From contig DHQB01000027.1 in assembly GCA_002410065.1 (NCBI GenBank), positions 246,969-297,346 of the forward strand: 50,378 bases of DNA, given 5' to 3'. Every line of letters begins with the position of its first letter. The stretch's first letter is position 1. Made by a program: the position numbers and the translations under genes. The notes under the pieces are model-generated. The model was not told the DNA's origin. It saw nothing but the letters and a program-made list of their open reading frames with translations, and did not search any database. Shown in pieces: positions 36,413-45,748 of the stretch. This DNA comes from Bacteroidales bacterium UBA5349. Lineage in GTDB: Bacteria; Bacteroidota; Bacteroidia; Bacteroidales; Tenuifilaceae.

Positions 36413-37639
36413 TTATTGCGGATCGGTAACCTGGCCTATAAACATTAGCGTATTTGTGGTGCGCTCGCGAATGGCAAAAACAAAGGGCTTATCAACTCTA
36501 AAAACTATATCTTCGGGAAAAGCTGTATCGTTCACTCCAATGGTTGTAACGGCAACTGCTTCTGTGCCCTCCTCATTCACCTCAACAAAGGTGTTTTGCT
36601 TAACAAAGTCTACAAATATTGAGTTTGCAATACCCGTAAGATCGGCGAGAAATGGATCAAATGCATCAACCATGCCCATGCTGATTAGCTGGTCGTTTAA
36701 AAGTTTCTCATACGAGAACTTAAATTTTGGCATGTATACTTCAGCTGTTTCAAATTTTGGGTAGCCATCAAGCGATGAGGTTATGGATTCCCATATTTCA
36801 TTTGTAAACCCACTATAAAGACTGGCTAAATTTTCACTGGGTACAATCAGAACCATTGTAAAGTTGGTTCTTCCGTAGGGTAGCTCAATGGCTTTGTAAT
36901 TATCGGCAAAAACGATTCTGGCTCCTACCTCACCCTGCATGGTAGGAACATTTGCACTTGTTCCATTATCGAAGTAAAACGGACTATCACCAGTAAGCGA
37001 CTTATCGAACTGGTAACTCCAATTGCCCATGAAGTAAAGGGCATTCATTAGAAACATTGCCGCATCGCTCGATATTTCATCTAAAACCTTTGGAATTTTA
37101 CCGAAGGTATTGCTGCTTGCCCAGCCATTGATAGTAGTAAGTGCCGATGGTAAGCTGAAATCGAGTTCCTGAATGTGGGCGTTAAACTCACTATTCATTG
37201 TGCTTAAAAAGTCGGGTTTTACCTCAAATCCATTACGGTAAAATATGGCGTTGGCTAAGGCTATTTTTACCTTTGGGTCGGCAATAAGCAGCTGGCTAAC
37301 CAAGCCCTTGTAGGCTTCATTTACCTCCAATAAAGTTAAATCATCGGGATAGTTTAGGGTTGCTTTGAGTTGGGTATAGGTATTGCCTCCGCATCCATTT
37401 AGCAGCATGGTTAGTGCAGTACTTGCGCTTAGGGGCGAGAGCATTAAGTTCCCGTCCCCCACCTCAACGGTTTTGGTAAATAGGCCGATGCCAAATGCGT
37501 TACTACTGGCTATAACTTGAGCAGATTTTGCAGTTAGGGTAATTTCTTTGGGAGTAAGGTTTGGTGTTGGATCATCCTTTTTACAACTAAAGAGCGCAAG
37601 GGTTACTAGGATAGGAATAAATAAGATTTTCCTTTTCAT
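36413..37639 (-). CDS. Serpin-family lipoprotein (serine protease inhibitor)
   Basis: About 408 residues from ATG 37639, chosen because it gives a clean lipoprotein signal (ILVTLALFSC, Cys19). The track start at 37669 adds ten unlikely residues. The serpin fold is visible throughout (LSPLSASTALTMLLNGCGG; LMNALYFMGNWSYQFD; FVEVNEEGTEAVAVTT; DKPFVFAIRERTTNTLMFIGQV). The reactive-loop hinge EEGTEAVAVTT is small-residue rich, as in inhibitory serpins, so it should trap a serine or cysteine protease. Surface serpins are known in Bacteroidota, for example miropin of Tannerella. It is divergent from the MFS gene. Confidence 0.93.
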   Translation of the reverse strand: MKRKILFIPILVTLALFSCKKDDPTPNLTPKEITLTAKSAQVIASSNAFGIGLFTKTVEVGDGNLMLSPLSASTALTMLLNGCGGNTYTQLKATLNYPDDLTLLEVNEAYKGLVSQLLIADPKVKIALANAIFYRNGFEVKPDFLSTMNSEFNAHIQELDFSLPSALTTINGWASSNTFGKIPKVLDEISSDAAMFLMNALYFMGNWSYQFDKSLTGDSPFYFDNGTSANVPTMQGEVGARIVFADNYKAIELPYGRTNFTMVLIVPSENLASLYSGFTNEIWESITSSLDGYPKFETAEVYMPKFKFSYEKLLNDQLISMGMVDAFDPFLADLTGIANSIFVDFVKQNTFVEVNEEGTEAVAVTTIGVNDTAFPEDIVFRVDKPFVFAIRERTTNTLMFIGQVTDPQ

Positions 37640-37935
37640 GGTCAGTGTATGATTTAGGGTTAAATTCATTTCCGTTTACTTATGATTACGTTGAGAAGTA
37701 ACAAAACGCTGCAATGGGATTAAGAAAAACCATTGATTATGACAAGGACAGGCAATGACGCATCGAGCTGTTTGTTTTTTTTTTGCTTCATACAACAAAT
37801 CTAAAGTTTTGATTTGTTGCGTTAAGTTCTTGAATTAAGGTGGCTTTGTTTTAATTGAGAATAAAATTTTCCTACATTAGTGAAATATATTTAGATTGAA
37901 ACGTGGGAATAAAAGTCAGAATAAATTTTTAGCAA

Positions 37936-39219
37936 ATGGATAAAACAAATTCAAAACGGTGGTTTATTGCCATTATGGGAACCCTTCTTCAGGTAGTATT
38001 GGGTACCGTTTATGCTTGGAGCTTTTTCCAAAAGCCAATTATTGCCGAGTATGGGTGGAGCAACGTACAAACCATGTGGATATTTAGTATGGCCATTCTA
38101 TTCCTTGGCTTATCTGCTGCGGTTGGTGGTATGATACTTCCAAAATATGGGCCTCGCAAGTTGGCTTCAATTGGAGCGTTGCTATATGGTGTAGGCTATT
38201 TAATTAGTGCTTATGCAATGTTTATTAGTAGTTTAACTCTTTTCTACATTGGCTTTGGTGTGATTGGCGGAATAGGTTTGGGATTAGGTTACGTAACCCC
38301 AGTTGCAACTGCCTCAAAATGGTTTCCCGATAAAAAGGGTTTTATCACCGGAATGGTTGTTATGGGATTTGGGTTGGGTGCGCTGCTAATGTCAAAGGTT
38401 ATTGCTCCCATATTTGTGAGCATTACCCAGGGTAATATGGTACAGGTGTTTCTGTATATTGCCATAGTACTTATGGTTATTGGCATTCCCGCTGGCTTAA
38501 GTATGAAAAACCCTCCAGCAGGATTTGCACCCAAAGGTTATTCCCCTCCTATAAAAAGTGCTACTAATCAAGGGTTCGAAGATAGATTAACGATTAAAGA
38601 GAGTTTACTCTCTTCAAAGTTCATGGGTATGTGGCTTATCTTTTTCCTAAATATATCGGCAGGCATAATGTTTATTGGCCTACAATCGCCAATGATACAG
38701 GATTTGTTTAGAATAAAAGATGCCACAATGAGCACAGAAGCCCTTGCAATGGCTGGTGCTACACTTATTGCCATTAGCTCATTATTCAATGGGGTTGGTC
38801 GTTTTCTTTGGGGTGGGTTATCGGATAAGATTGGTCGAATTCAGGTTTTTCGCTTGATTTTGGGTTCTCAGATTCTGATTTTTATCCTAATGATGTTTAC
38901 GGGTAACCCTTGGCTCTTTGGTATTCTGGTATGTTACGTGCTACTATGTTATGGTGGCGGTTTTGGTGCAATGCCATCGTATGTTCTCGATGTTTTTCAC
39001 GCAAAGTTAATGCCTGTTATTTACGGTGTAATCCTTACAGCATGGTCTATAGGTGGTATTGTTGGCCCTCAAGTTGCAGCCTTTATTCGCGACTTTTATG
39101 TTAATACCCCCGAGATGATTGGCCCCAGAACCTATATGGCAGGTACTATTCTGTTGGGCATAGGCTTTATTGTAACCCTAACGCTAACAAACAAATCAAT
39201 TACCGAAGGGAAATGGTAG
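37936..39219 (+). CDS. MFS transporter, oxalate/formate antiporter (OFA) family
   Basis: A 427-residue, twelve-helix major facilitator protein. The opening MGTLLQVVLGTVYAWSFFQKPI is typical of the OFA family, as are GIGLGLGYVTPVATASKWFPDKKGFITG and the second-half NGVGRFLWGGLSDKIGR loop. OFA members exchange small carboxylates such as oxalate/formate, or import monocarboxylates; the substrate here is not readable. In a propionate-fermenting organism a monocarboxylate is plausible. It stands alone after a 296-bp gap to the serpin gene start. Confidence 0.9.
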   Translation: MDKTNSKRWFIAIMGTLLQVVLGTVYAWSFFQKPIIAEYGWSNVQTMWIFSMAILFLGLSAAVGGMILPKYGPRKLASIGALLYGVGYLISAYAMFISSLTLFYIGFGVIGGIGLGLGYVTPVATASKWFPDKKGFITGMVVMGFGLGALLMSKVIAPIFVSITQGNMVQVFLYIAIVLMVIGIPAGLSMKNPPAGFAPKGYSPPIKSATNQGFEDRLTIKESLLSSKFMGMWLIFFLNISAGIMFIGLQSPMIQDLFRIKDATMSTEALAMAGATLIAISSLFNGVGRFLWGGLSDKIGRIQVFRLILGSQILIFILMMFTGNPWLFGILVCYVLLCYGGGFGAMPSYVLDVFHAKLMPVIYGVILTAWSIGGIVGPQVAAFIRDFYVNTPEMIGPRTYMAGTILLGIGFIVTLTLTNKSITEGKW

Positions 39220-39384
39220 GCTTTTGCTGCTGATTATTTTTCATACTAAATGACAGTTATCCCACTTGTTTGGATGAGGTTGGTTGTGAAACAATTTCTC
39301 CACTTTGAAAAACGGAGCAATAAAATGGGTCAAACTTAGTTTTATTGATTAACCTTGTAAACCCTAAACCTAAACACTTTATCT

Positions 39385-40626
39385 ATGCAGTTAGCTAAAG
39401 CCTTTGTTTTAATCCTTTTTACTATTATAACCTCACCCATCTTTTCGCAAAATTCTACCGTAAAGGATCAAGCCGTTAGGGTTTTTCTTGATTGCTCAGG
39501 CTGTGACTCGGAACACATTCGGAAAGAGCTGACCATTGTCAACTATGTTCGCGATCGTAAAGATGCCCAAGTACACATTCTTTCTACCAGAGAATTCACT
39601 GGATCAGGTGGGATGAAAGAAACCTTCTTCTTCATAGGCCAAAATGAGTATAAAAACCAGTCCGATACGCTTTCGTTCTCAACAACATCCGACATTACCG
39701 AGGATGAGCGCCGGACAATGCAGGTTAATACTCTAACCATGGGACTAGTTAGGTATATTGCTAAAACTCCGTTTGCCAATAAATTGCAAATTACTCTCGA
39801 AAAAAATGATGAGGATGAGGAGAAAACTTCCGATAAATGGAATAGTTGGGTTTTTGAGACTTATGCCAGCGCTTTCTTTAATGGCGAGCATTCCTACCAG
39901 TACCTTAGTGGCTATTCATCACTTAAAGCGCAACGGATTACCGAGGATCTGAAGGTTGAAATGGAGATAGAGTATGATATTGATAAGGAGAAATATGTAA
40001 TTGAAGATACAACAATTTACAGTACTAGTAATAGTAAAGGATTTAATCATCTGCTCGTAAAAAGCATCAACGACCATTGGTCCATTGGCTATAAAATTGA
40101 TATGGGGTCATCATTATACCTCAATTACAATTTTCATGTAAAATTAATGCCAGCCATAGAGTACAATATTTTTCCGTACTCAAAATCAAACCGACAGCAA
40201 CTTCGCTTTTTGTACTCGGTAGGCCCTATTAATTTTGATTACATTGACACCACAATTTACAATAAGACTCGTGAGATGCTCTTTGCCCACGAACTTGGCG
40301 TTGCTGCCCAGTTCAAGGAAAAGTGGGGTTCAATTAACATCTCGCTGCAGGGTAGCAACTACTTCCATAACCCTAAGTTTAATAGGTTAAGTCTCCAGTC
40401 TACCTTAAACCTTCGAATTTTCAAAGGCTTTTCATTGTCCCTTCAAGGTGGTGTTACTATGATACACGACCAGTTAAACCTCCCCAAAGGAGAGGTTTCA
40501 AGCGAGGATGTTTTGCTCAGACGCAGACAACTTGCATCGCAGTACGATTTTTGGGGTAGCATTGGGTTTAATTACTCCTTTGGCTCGATATACAACAATG
40601 TGGTAAACCCACGGTTTGGGAATTAA
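39385..40626 (+). CDS. Outer-membrane protein of unknown function with conserved N-terminal domain
   Basis: 413 residues with a signal peptide (FVLILFTIITSPIFSQ). Residues about 30-130 form a soluble domain with FLDCSGCDSEHIRKELTIVN, YVRDRKDAQVHIL and the closing RTMQVNTLTMGLVRYIA, a recurring Bacteroidota pattern that I cannot name. A CxxC pair (Cys37 and Cys40) is present. The rest is beta-rich (LNYNFHVKLMPAIEYNIFPYS; GSINISLQGSNYF; FSLSLQGGVTMIHDQLNL; GSIGFNYSFGSIYN) and probably a barrel. It ends at a bidirectional terminator shared with metG. Confidence 0.65.
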   Translation: MQLAKAFVLILFTIITSPIFSQNSTVKDQAVRVFLDCSGCDSEHIRKELTIVNYVRDRKDAQVHILSTREFTGSGGMKETFFFIGQNEYKNQSDTLSFSTTSDITEDERRTMQVNTLTMGLVRYIAKTPFANKLQITLEKNDEDEEKTSDKWNSWVFETYASAFFNGEHSYQYLSGYSSLKAQRITEDLKVEMEIEYDIDKEKYVIEDTTIYSTSNSKGFNHLLVKSINDHWSIGYKIDMGSSLYLNYNFHVKLMPAIEYNIFPYSKSNRQQLRFLYSVGPINFDYIDTTIYNKTREMLFAHELGVAAQFKEKWGSINISLQGSNYFHNPKFNRLSLQSTLNLRIFKGFSLSLQGGVTMIHDQLNLPKGEVSSEDVLLRRRQLASQYDFWGSIGFNYSFGSIYNNVVNPRFGN

Positions 40627-40642
40627 TACTTGGATTATAATG

Positions 40643-40675
40643 AAAAATAACCATGCAAAGCATGGCTATTTTTTT
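40643..40675. terminator. Bidirectional terminator between the barrel gene and metG
   Basis: The stem AAAAATA-a-CCATGC (40643-40656) pairs with GCATGG-c-TATTTTT (40660-40673), with a T run on both strands. It lies between two convergent genes and can serve both. Confidence 0.85.
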
Positions 40676-40696
40676 AGTATCCTTCAGAAAATGTTC

Positions 40697-42730
40697 CTAG
40701 CTTACAGTAGATCCGCTGTCAACTGATTCGTTGGGTTCAACAAAGCGAAGGCTATCATCAGAGTTTTTTGCCATCAGAATCATACCATGCGATTCGATGC
40801 CACGAATTTTTCGGGGTTCTAGGTTAACCAGTACACAAACCTCACGACCAACAACCTGCTCAGGTTTAAAGTACTCTGCTATACCCGATACAATGGTTCG
40901 CTTGTCGATTCCTGTATCAATCTCTAACTTTAATAGTTTTTGAGTTTTAGGAACTACCTCAGCGGCAAGCACTTTCGAAATTCGGATATCCATCCTCATA
41001 AAGTCCTCGTAGGTAATTGCCTCTTTTTGTGGGGTAACCTCTTTACTGTTCTCTTTATTCTCCATTTTCGTAGCCATTAATTTTGCCAATTGTTTTTCAA
41101 TTTCCTCATCCTCAATTTTATCAAAAAGTAACTCGGGCTGGCCAATAATGTGCCCAGCGGGCAATAGGTCGATATTTCCTCCTTTTACCCAGCCTAGGTT
41201 TGAGGCATTAATCATTTTACCCAATTTATTAGTGGTAAAAGGAAGGAAAGGCTCGGCAAGGATTGTAATATTAGCCGTAATTTGCAGCGCGATGTTCAGT
41301 ATGGTAGCAACCCTATCGGGGTCGGTTTTAAACACTTTCCAAGGCTCGGTATCGGCAAGGTATTTATTGCCCAACCGGGCAATATTCATGGCATCACGCA
41401 AAGCATCGCGAAAACGGAAAACTTCCAAATTTTTCTCAATCCCTTGTTTTAGCTTTGGCAACTCGGCCAGGGTGTCCTTATCGAATTGGGTTAACTGTCC
41501 TAAAGCCGGCACTCTACCATCAAAGAATTTATGGGTAAGTACAAGCGCACGATTCACAAAATTGCCAAGTATGGCAACCAGTTCACTATTATTGCGTCCC
41601 TGAAAATCTTTCCAGGTAAAGTCATTATCCTTAGTCTCGGGCATATTAGCAGTAAGCGTGTACCTAAGTACATCCTGTTTGCCGGGGAATTCTTCTAAAT
41701 ATTCATGCAGCCATACCGCCCAGTTACGTGAGGTTGAAATCTTATCGCCTTCAAGGTTTAAAAACTCATTTGCAGGTACATTCTCGGGTAAAATGTATGA
41801 ACCCTCGGCCTTTAGCATTGCAGGGAATACGATGCAATGGAATACGATATTATCCTTACCAATAAAATGGATCATGCGAGTTTCTGGATCCTTCCAGTAC
41901 TTCTCCCAGTCGGGAGTAAGGTCTTTTGTTGCAGATATATAGCCAATGGGTGCATCGAACCAAACGTATAGCACTTTGCCCTCAGCGCCTTCAACGGGAA
42001 CGGGTACACCCCAATCCAAATCACGGCTAACAGCACGTGGTTGCAGACCTTGGTCGAGCCAACTTTTGCACTGACCGTAAACGTTAGCCTTCCATTCCTT
42101 ATGATCCTCTAAAATCCATTTCTCCAGAAAGCCTTGATACTTATCCAAGGGTAAGAACCAGTGCTTTGTTGGTTTCATTATGGGCTTAGCCCCGCTTAGG
42201 GTTGATTTTGGATTAATTAAGTCAGTAGCGTTGAGGCTTGTTCCGCACTTCTCACATTGATCGCCATAGGCGTTTTCGTTTGAGCAGTGTGGGCAAGTAC
42301 CAGTAATGTACCTATCGGCCAAAAACTGGTTTACCTCAGGGTCGTAGTACTGTTCAGTGGTTTTCTCAATAAATTCGCCCTTATCGTAAAGCTTTTTAAA
42401 GAATGCAGATGATTGTTCGTGGTGTGTTTTCGATGAGGTTCGGGAGTAAATATCGAAGGCAATGCCAAAATCTTCGAATGATTTTTTTATTATTGTATGG
42501 TATTTATCTACAATATCCTGAGGCGTAACACCCTCTTTACGAGCTTTTATGGTTATGGGAACGCCATGCTCATCCGATCCACAAATGGAGATTACATCCA
42601 TACCCTTTAGCCTAAGGTAACGCGTATAGATATCCGAAGGGATGTAAACACCAGCAAGGTGCCCGATATGAATTGGGCCGTTTGCATAGGGTAAAGCCGA
42701 TGTAATTAAGTGGCGTTTGTATTTGTTCAT
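40697..42730 (-). CDS. metG: Methionyl-tRNA synthetase MetG
   Basis: Charges tRNA-Met. About 677 residues from the ATG at 42730 (or 42736); the TTG at 42754 is unlikely. The HIGH-type motif is PIHIGHLAG near the start. The zinc knuckle has Cys pairs CPHCSNENAYGDQCEKCG near 150. The KMSKS-type signature is KISTSRNWAV near 325. A C-terminal tRNA-binding (Trbp111-like) domain follows (about 570-677: DIRISKVLAAEVVPKTQKLL, then GIESHGMILMA), as in dimeric bacterial enzymes. Its leader contains a terminator-like hairpin (separate entry). Confidence 0.97.
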   Translation of the reverse strand: MNKYKRHLITSALPYANGPIHIGHLAGVYIPSDIYTRYLRLKGMDVISICGSDEHGVPITIKARKEGVTPQDIVDKYHTIIKKSFEDFGIAFDIYSRTSSKTHHEQSSAFFKKLYDKGEFIEKTTEQYYDPEVNQFLADRYITGTCPHCSNENAYGDQCEKCGTSLNATDLINPKSTLSGAKPIMKPTKHWFLPLDKYQGFLEKWILEDHKEWKANVYGQCKSWLDQGLQPRAVSRDLDWGVPVPVEGAEGKVLYVWFDAPIGYISATKDLTPDWEKYWKDPETRMIHFIGKDNIVFHCIVFPAMLKAEGSYILPENVPANEFLNLEGDKISTSRNWAVWLHEYLEEFPGKQDVLRYTLTANMPETKDNDFTWKDFQGRNNSELVAILGNFVNRALVLTHKFFDGRVPALGQLTQFDKDTLAELPKLKQGIEKNLEVFRFRDALRDAMNIARLGNKYLADTEPWKVFKTDPDRVATILNIALQITANITILAEPFLPFTTNKLGKMINASNLGWVKGGNIDLLPAGHIIGQPELLFDKIEDEEIEKQLAKLMATKMENKENSKEVTPQKEAITYEDFMRMDIRISKVLAAEVVPKTQKLLKLEIDTGIDKRTIVSGIAEYFKPEQVVGREVCVLVNLEPRKIRGIESHGMILMAKNSDDSLRFVEPNESVDSGSTVS

Positions 42731-42744
42731 AACCATAAAATTAG

Positions 42745-42779
42745 GGTTGATCAAAAAAACAAGCCCTCTTGCGGGCTTT
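42745..42779 (-). terminator. Terminator-like hairpin in the metG leader
   Basis: On the minus strand AAGCCCGC, a short loop and GGGCTT are followed by GTTTTTTT, about 25 bp before the metG start and after its promoter. On the plus strand the same stem is followed by T5. A stem with a T run inside a 5' leader suggests attenuation, though no alternative structure was worked out. Confidence 0.5.
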
Positions 42780-42828
42780 TTATTAATTAAAAACTACTTT
42801 AGTGTAATGTTTACCGTATAAAGATTAG

Positions 42829-42859
42829 CAAAGATACTACATTTTTAAAAACCGAGCAA
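42829..42859 (-). promoter_or_regulatory. Bacteroidota-type promoter of metG
   Basis: On the minus strand a TTG (42859-42857) is followed after 20 bp by TATCTTTG (42836-42829), matching TAnnTTTG. Transcription would start near 42822, giving a leader of about 90 bases that includes the hairpin at 42745-42779. Confidence 0.55.
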
Positions 42860-43779
42860 TGAATTTTATAAGTCCTCCTATACTTCAAAAAGGCGATGTT
42901 GTTGGCATAGTGGCACCTGCACGAAAGGTTAGTAGGGAAGAGATTGCCACTGCAATTACCATGCTCGAGAGTTGGGGTCTTAAGGTTGTGCTGGGTAAAA
43001 ATATTTTTGGCGAGTATAATCAGTTCTCAGGTACCGATAGCGAGCGTGCAGCCGATTTTCAATCGATGATAGAGAACCATCAGATAAAGGCAATAATATG
43101 TGCTCGCGGAGGTTATGGCTCTGTTCGAATACTTAGCCAAATAGACCTTAGATATTTGCAGCGTGAGCCCAAGTGGGTGGTTGGCTATAGTGATGTTACG
43201 GTTTTCCACGGAATGCTCAACTCATGGTATATGATGGAAAGTATTCATGGTATTATGCCAATTAACTTTCCTGCGGATGGAAAACCCAACATTTCAACCG
43301 AGAGTTTACGTAACGTCCTTTTTGGCGAAACACCAACTTACAATGCACAAGCCCATCCTTTTAACCGTTATGGTAGCGCAAGCGGTTACCTGATAGGCGG
43401 GAATTTATCAATTTTATATAGTATTTGTGGTTCCGATGCCGATGTTATTACCGAGGGAAAAATTCTGTTTATTGAAGATTTAGACGAATATCTTTACCAT
43501 ATAGATAGGATGATGATGAACCTTAAACGGAATGGAAAACTTAGGGGGCTTGCTGGGCTTATTGTTGGCGGGATGACCGATATGAATGACAACACTATAC
43601 CGTATGGTAAAAGCGCTTTAGAGATAATCCGCGAAATGGTTGAGGGATACAAGTACCCCGTATGCTTCGATTTTCCTGCAGGACATCAGAAAGAGAATGT
43701 TGCCCTGATAATGGGCAGATCGGTTAACCTAAAGGTTGATGATAACGGGACAACCCTTGAGTTTTTACCCGCAAAATAA
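42859..43779 (+). CDS. LD-carboxypeptidase (peptidase S66, LdcA type)
   Basis: Removes the terminal D-Ala from cytoplasmic muropeptide tetrapeptides during peptidoglycan recycling. The 306-residue protein shows the S66 set: opening GDVVGIVAPARKVS, CARGGYGSVRIL, nucleophile Ser111 (VVGYSDVT), Glu206 (LFIEDLDEYLYHIDRM) and His276 (PAGHQKEN). There is no signal peptide, consistent with a cytoplasmic enzyme. It is divergent from metG; its ATG overlaps the metG -33 element. Length is normal. Confidence 0.93.
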   Translation: MNFISPPILQKGDVVGIVAPARKVSREEIATAITMLESWGLKVVLGKNIFGEYNQFSGTDSERAADFQSMIENHQIKAIICARGGYGSVRILSQIDLRYLQREPKWVVGYSDVTVFHGMLNSWYMMESIHGIMPINFPADGKPNISTESLRNVLFGETPTYNAQAHPFNRYGSASGYLIGGNLSILYSICGSDADVITEGKILFIEDLDEYLYHIDRMMMNLKRNGKLRGLAGLIVGGMTDMNDNTIPYGKSALEIIREMVEGYKYPVCFDFPAGHQKENVALIMGRSVNLKVDDNGTTLEFLPAK

Positions 43780-43850
43780 AAATCCTTGCTTTTCGTGTCT
43801 ATTTTGTAAGTACTAGATGTACGTTAGGCAAAAGCGAGAGTTTTACCTGC

Positions 43851-44507
43851 CTATTTTTCAGGCTCCCTCTTTGTTTTGCTGTTATAATACTTACACAAAT
43901 CCCTTAATCCACATTCGGCGCATTTTGGTTTACGGGCAATGCATATATAACGCCCATGGAGTATAAACCAATGGTGTGCTATGGCCCAAAGTTCCTTGGG
44001 TATAAACTGCATCAGCTGCTTTTCAGTTTCAAGTGGGGTTTTGGCATTGTAGCTTAACCCTATTCGTTTTGCAACCCTAAAAACGTGGGTGTCAACAGCA
44101 ATTGCGGCTGTATTGAATGCAACAGAAGCCACCACATTGGCCGTTTTACGGCCAACCCCTGGAAGGGTTTGCAGGTCGTTTAAATCTTTAGGTATTTGCC
44201 CACTAAATCTTTCCATAACCCCTTTAGCCATACCCACAAGGTTTTTGGCTTTGTTGTTTGGGTATGAGCAAGATTTGATTACCTCAAATACAGCCTCTTG
44301 CTGGGCAACTGCAAGTGCTTCGAGCGTAGGGTATTTATCGAAAAATGCAGGTGTAATTATATTTACCCTTTTGTCGGTACATTGGGCTGAGAGGATTGTT
44401 GCAACAATGAGCTCATACGGATTAGTGTAGTTTAGCTCGGTTTCGGCAACGGGCATGTTCTCTTTAAAATATTCTATTACTTTTTGGTATCGCTCTTTTC
44501 GTGTCAT
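43851..44507 (-). CDS. nth: Endonuclease III (Nth)
   Basis: A DNA glycosylase/AP lyase that removes oxidised pyrimidines. The 218-residue protein has the helix-hairpin-helix LPGVGRKTANVV with catalytic Lys121, then Asp139 (AVDTHVFRVA). The C-terminal 4Fe-4S cluster ligands are Cys189, Cys196, Cys199 and Cys205 in the exact Cx6Cx2Cx5C spacing. All key residues are present and length is normal. It lies downstream of the methylmalonyl-CoA decarboxylase terminator, so it is probably expressed from its own promoter. Confidence 0.97.
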   Translation of the reverse strand: MTRKERYQKVIEYFKENMPVAETELNYTNPYELIVATILSAQCTDKRVNIITPAFFDKYPTLEALAVAQQEAVFEVIKSCSYPNNKAKNLVGMAKGVMERFSGQIPKDLNDLQTLPGVGRKTANVVASVAFNTAAIAVDTHVFRVAKRIGLSYNAKTPLETEKQLMQFIPKELWAIAHHWFILHGRYICIARKPKCAECGLRDLCKYYNSKTKREPEK

Positions 44508-44536
44508 AATTCACAACTTCAATGGTATAAAAATAA

Positions 44537-44565
44537 GAAAACCGACAGAATTTCTGTCGGTTTTC
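44537..44565. terminator. Terminator of the methylmalonyl-CoA decarboxylase operon
   Basis: GAAAACCGACAGAA (44537-44550) pairs with TTCTGTCGGTTTTC (44552-44565), followed on the minus strand by a T-rich stretch. It lies 19 bp after the stop codon of the beta-subunit gene. Confidence 0.88.
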
Positions 44566-44583
44566 AGTAATATATGCTAAAAT

Positions 44584-45744
44584 CTAGTATAAGAAACTTA
44601 AAAGAATACCAGCGGCTACTGCACTACCAATAACACCAGCTACGTTAGGTGCCATAGCATGCATAAGCAAATAGTTTGTCTTATCGTACTGCAAACCAAT
44701 AATATGTGATACCCTAGCACTATCCGGTACTGCCGATACCCCAGAGTTACCAATTAGAGGGTTTATTTTGTTTTCTGGACGGAGGAATAGGTTCATTAAC
44801 TTAACAAACATTATACCTGCAACTGTAGCAATAACAAACGAAAGAGCACCCAATCCAAAAATTCTTAACGAAGTGGAATTAAGGAACACATCGGCTTGAG
44901 TTGACGCTCCAACCGTTAAGCCAAGCAGAATAGTAACTATATCAATCATTGGTCCTTTTGCTGTATCTGCTAGTCGTTTTGTTACACCACTTTCCTTTAA
45001 AAGATTACCAAAGAAAAGCATACCCAAAAGTGGAAGACCGCTAGGAACAACAAATGTAGTGAGCAATATGCCGATTATAGGGAAAAGAACCTTCTCTAAT
45101 TTTGATACTGAGCGTGGAGGTTTCATCCTTATCAACCTCTCCTTATTTGTAGTAAGGAGTTTCATTAAAGGGGGTTGAATAACAGGCACCAATGCCATGT
45201 ATGAGTATGCAGATATTGCAACTGCACCCAAGAGGTGAGGGGCCAGTTTTGAGCTAATAAAAATAGCGGTAGGTCCATCGGCACCACCAATAATACCAAT
45301 AGCACCTGCCTCGGCACCATTAAAGCCCATGGCTAAAGCAATAGCATAGGCTCCAAATATACCAAACTGGGCTGCACCACCTATAAGAATTAACTTAGGG
45401 TTCGAAATTAGGGCAGAAAAGTCGGTCATAGCCCCTATACCCAAGAAGATTAGTGGTGGGTAAACTCCATATCGTACACCAAAATACAGGTAGTTAAAAA
45501 CAGACCCATCCTCGTATATTCCAAGTGCAAAGCCCTCGGTAAATGGAATGTTTCCTATAATAATTCCAAATCCAATGGGGATGAGCAACATTGGTTCCCA
45601 CTCTTTAATAATTGCCAAGAAAATAAAGAAAATTCCAATGGCAATCATCACTCCATGGCCTGGTGTAAAGTTGGCAAAGCCAGTAAAGTTATAAAAGTGC
45701 TGGAGTTGCTCTGTTAAAAAACTCCAAAAACTAGTTCCTTCCAT
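44584..45744 (-). CDS. oadB: Na+-translocating decarboxylase beta subunit (OadB/MmdB)
   Basis: A 386-residue polytopic membrane protein, the sodium channel/decarboxylation subunit. Family signatures are clear: GIIGGADGPTAIFISSKLAP, AISAYSYMALVPVIQPPLMK, LFFGNLLKESGV and the C-terminal GNSGVSAVPDSARVSH. Decarboxylation of carboxybiotin here drives export of two Na+ ions. It is the last gene of the operon, 4 bp after the biotin-carrier gene, and is followed by a terminator. In this context the substrate is methylmalonyl-CoA. Confidence 0.96.
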   Translation of the reverse strand: MEGTSFWSFLTEQLQHFYNFTGFANFTPGHGVMIAIGIFFIFLAIIKEWEPMLLIPIGFGIIIGNIPFTEGFALGIYEDGSVFNYLYFGVRYGVYPPLIFLGIGAMTDFSALISNPKLILIGGAAQFGIFGAYAIALAMGFNGAEAGAIGIIGGADGPTAIFISSKLAPHLLGAVAISAYSYMALVPVIQPPLMKLLTTNKERLIRMKPPRSVSKLEKVLFPIIGILLTTFVVPSGLPLLGMLFFGNLLKESGVTKRLADTAKGPMIDIVTILLGLTVGASTQADVFLNSTSLRIFGLGALSFVIATVAGIMFVKLMNLFLRPENKINPLIGNSGVSAVPDSARVSHIIGLQYDKTNYLLMHAMAPNVAGVIGSAVAAGILLSFLY

Positions 45745-45748
45745 AATA

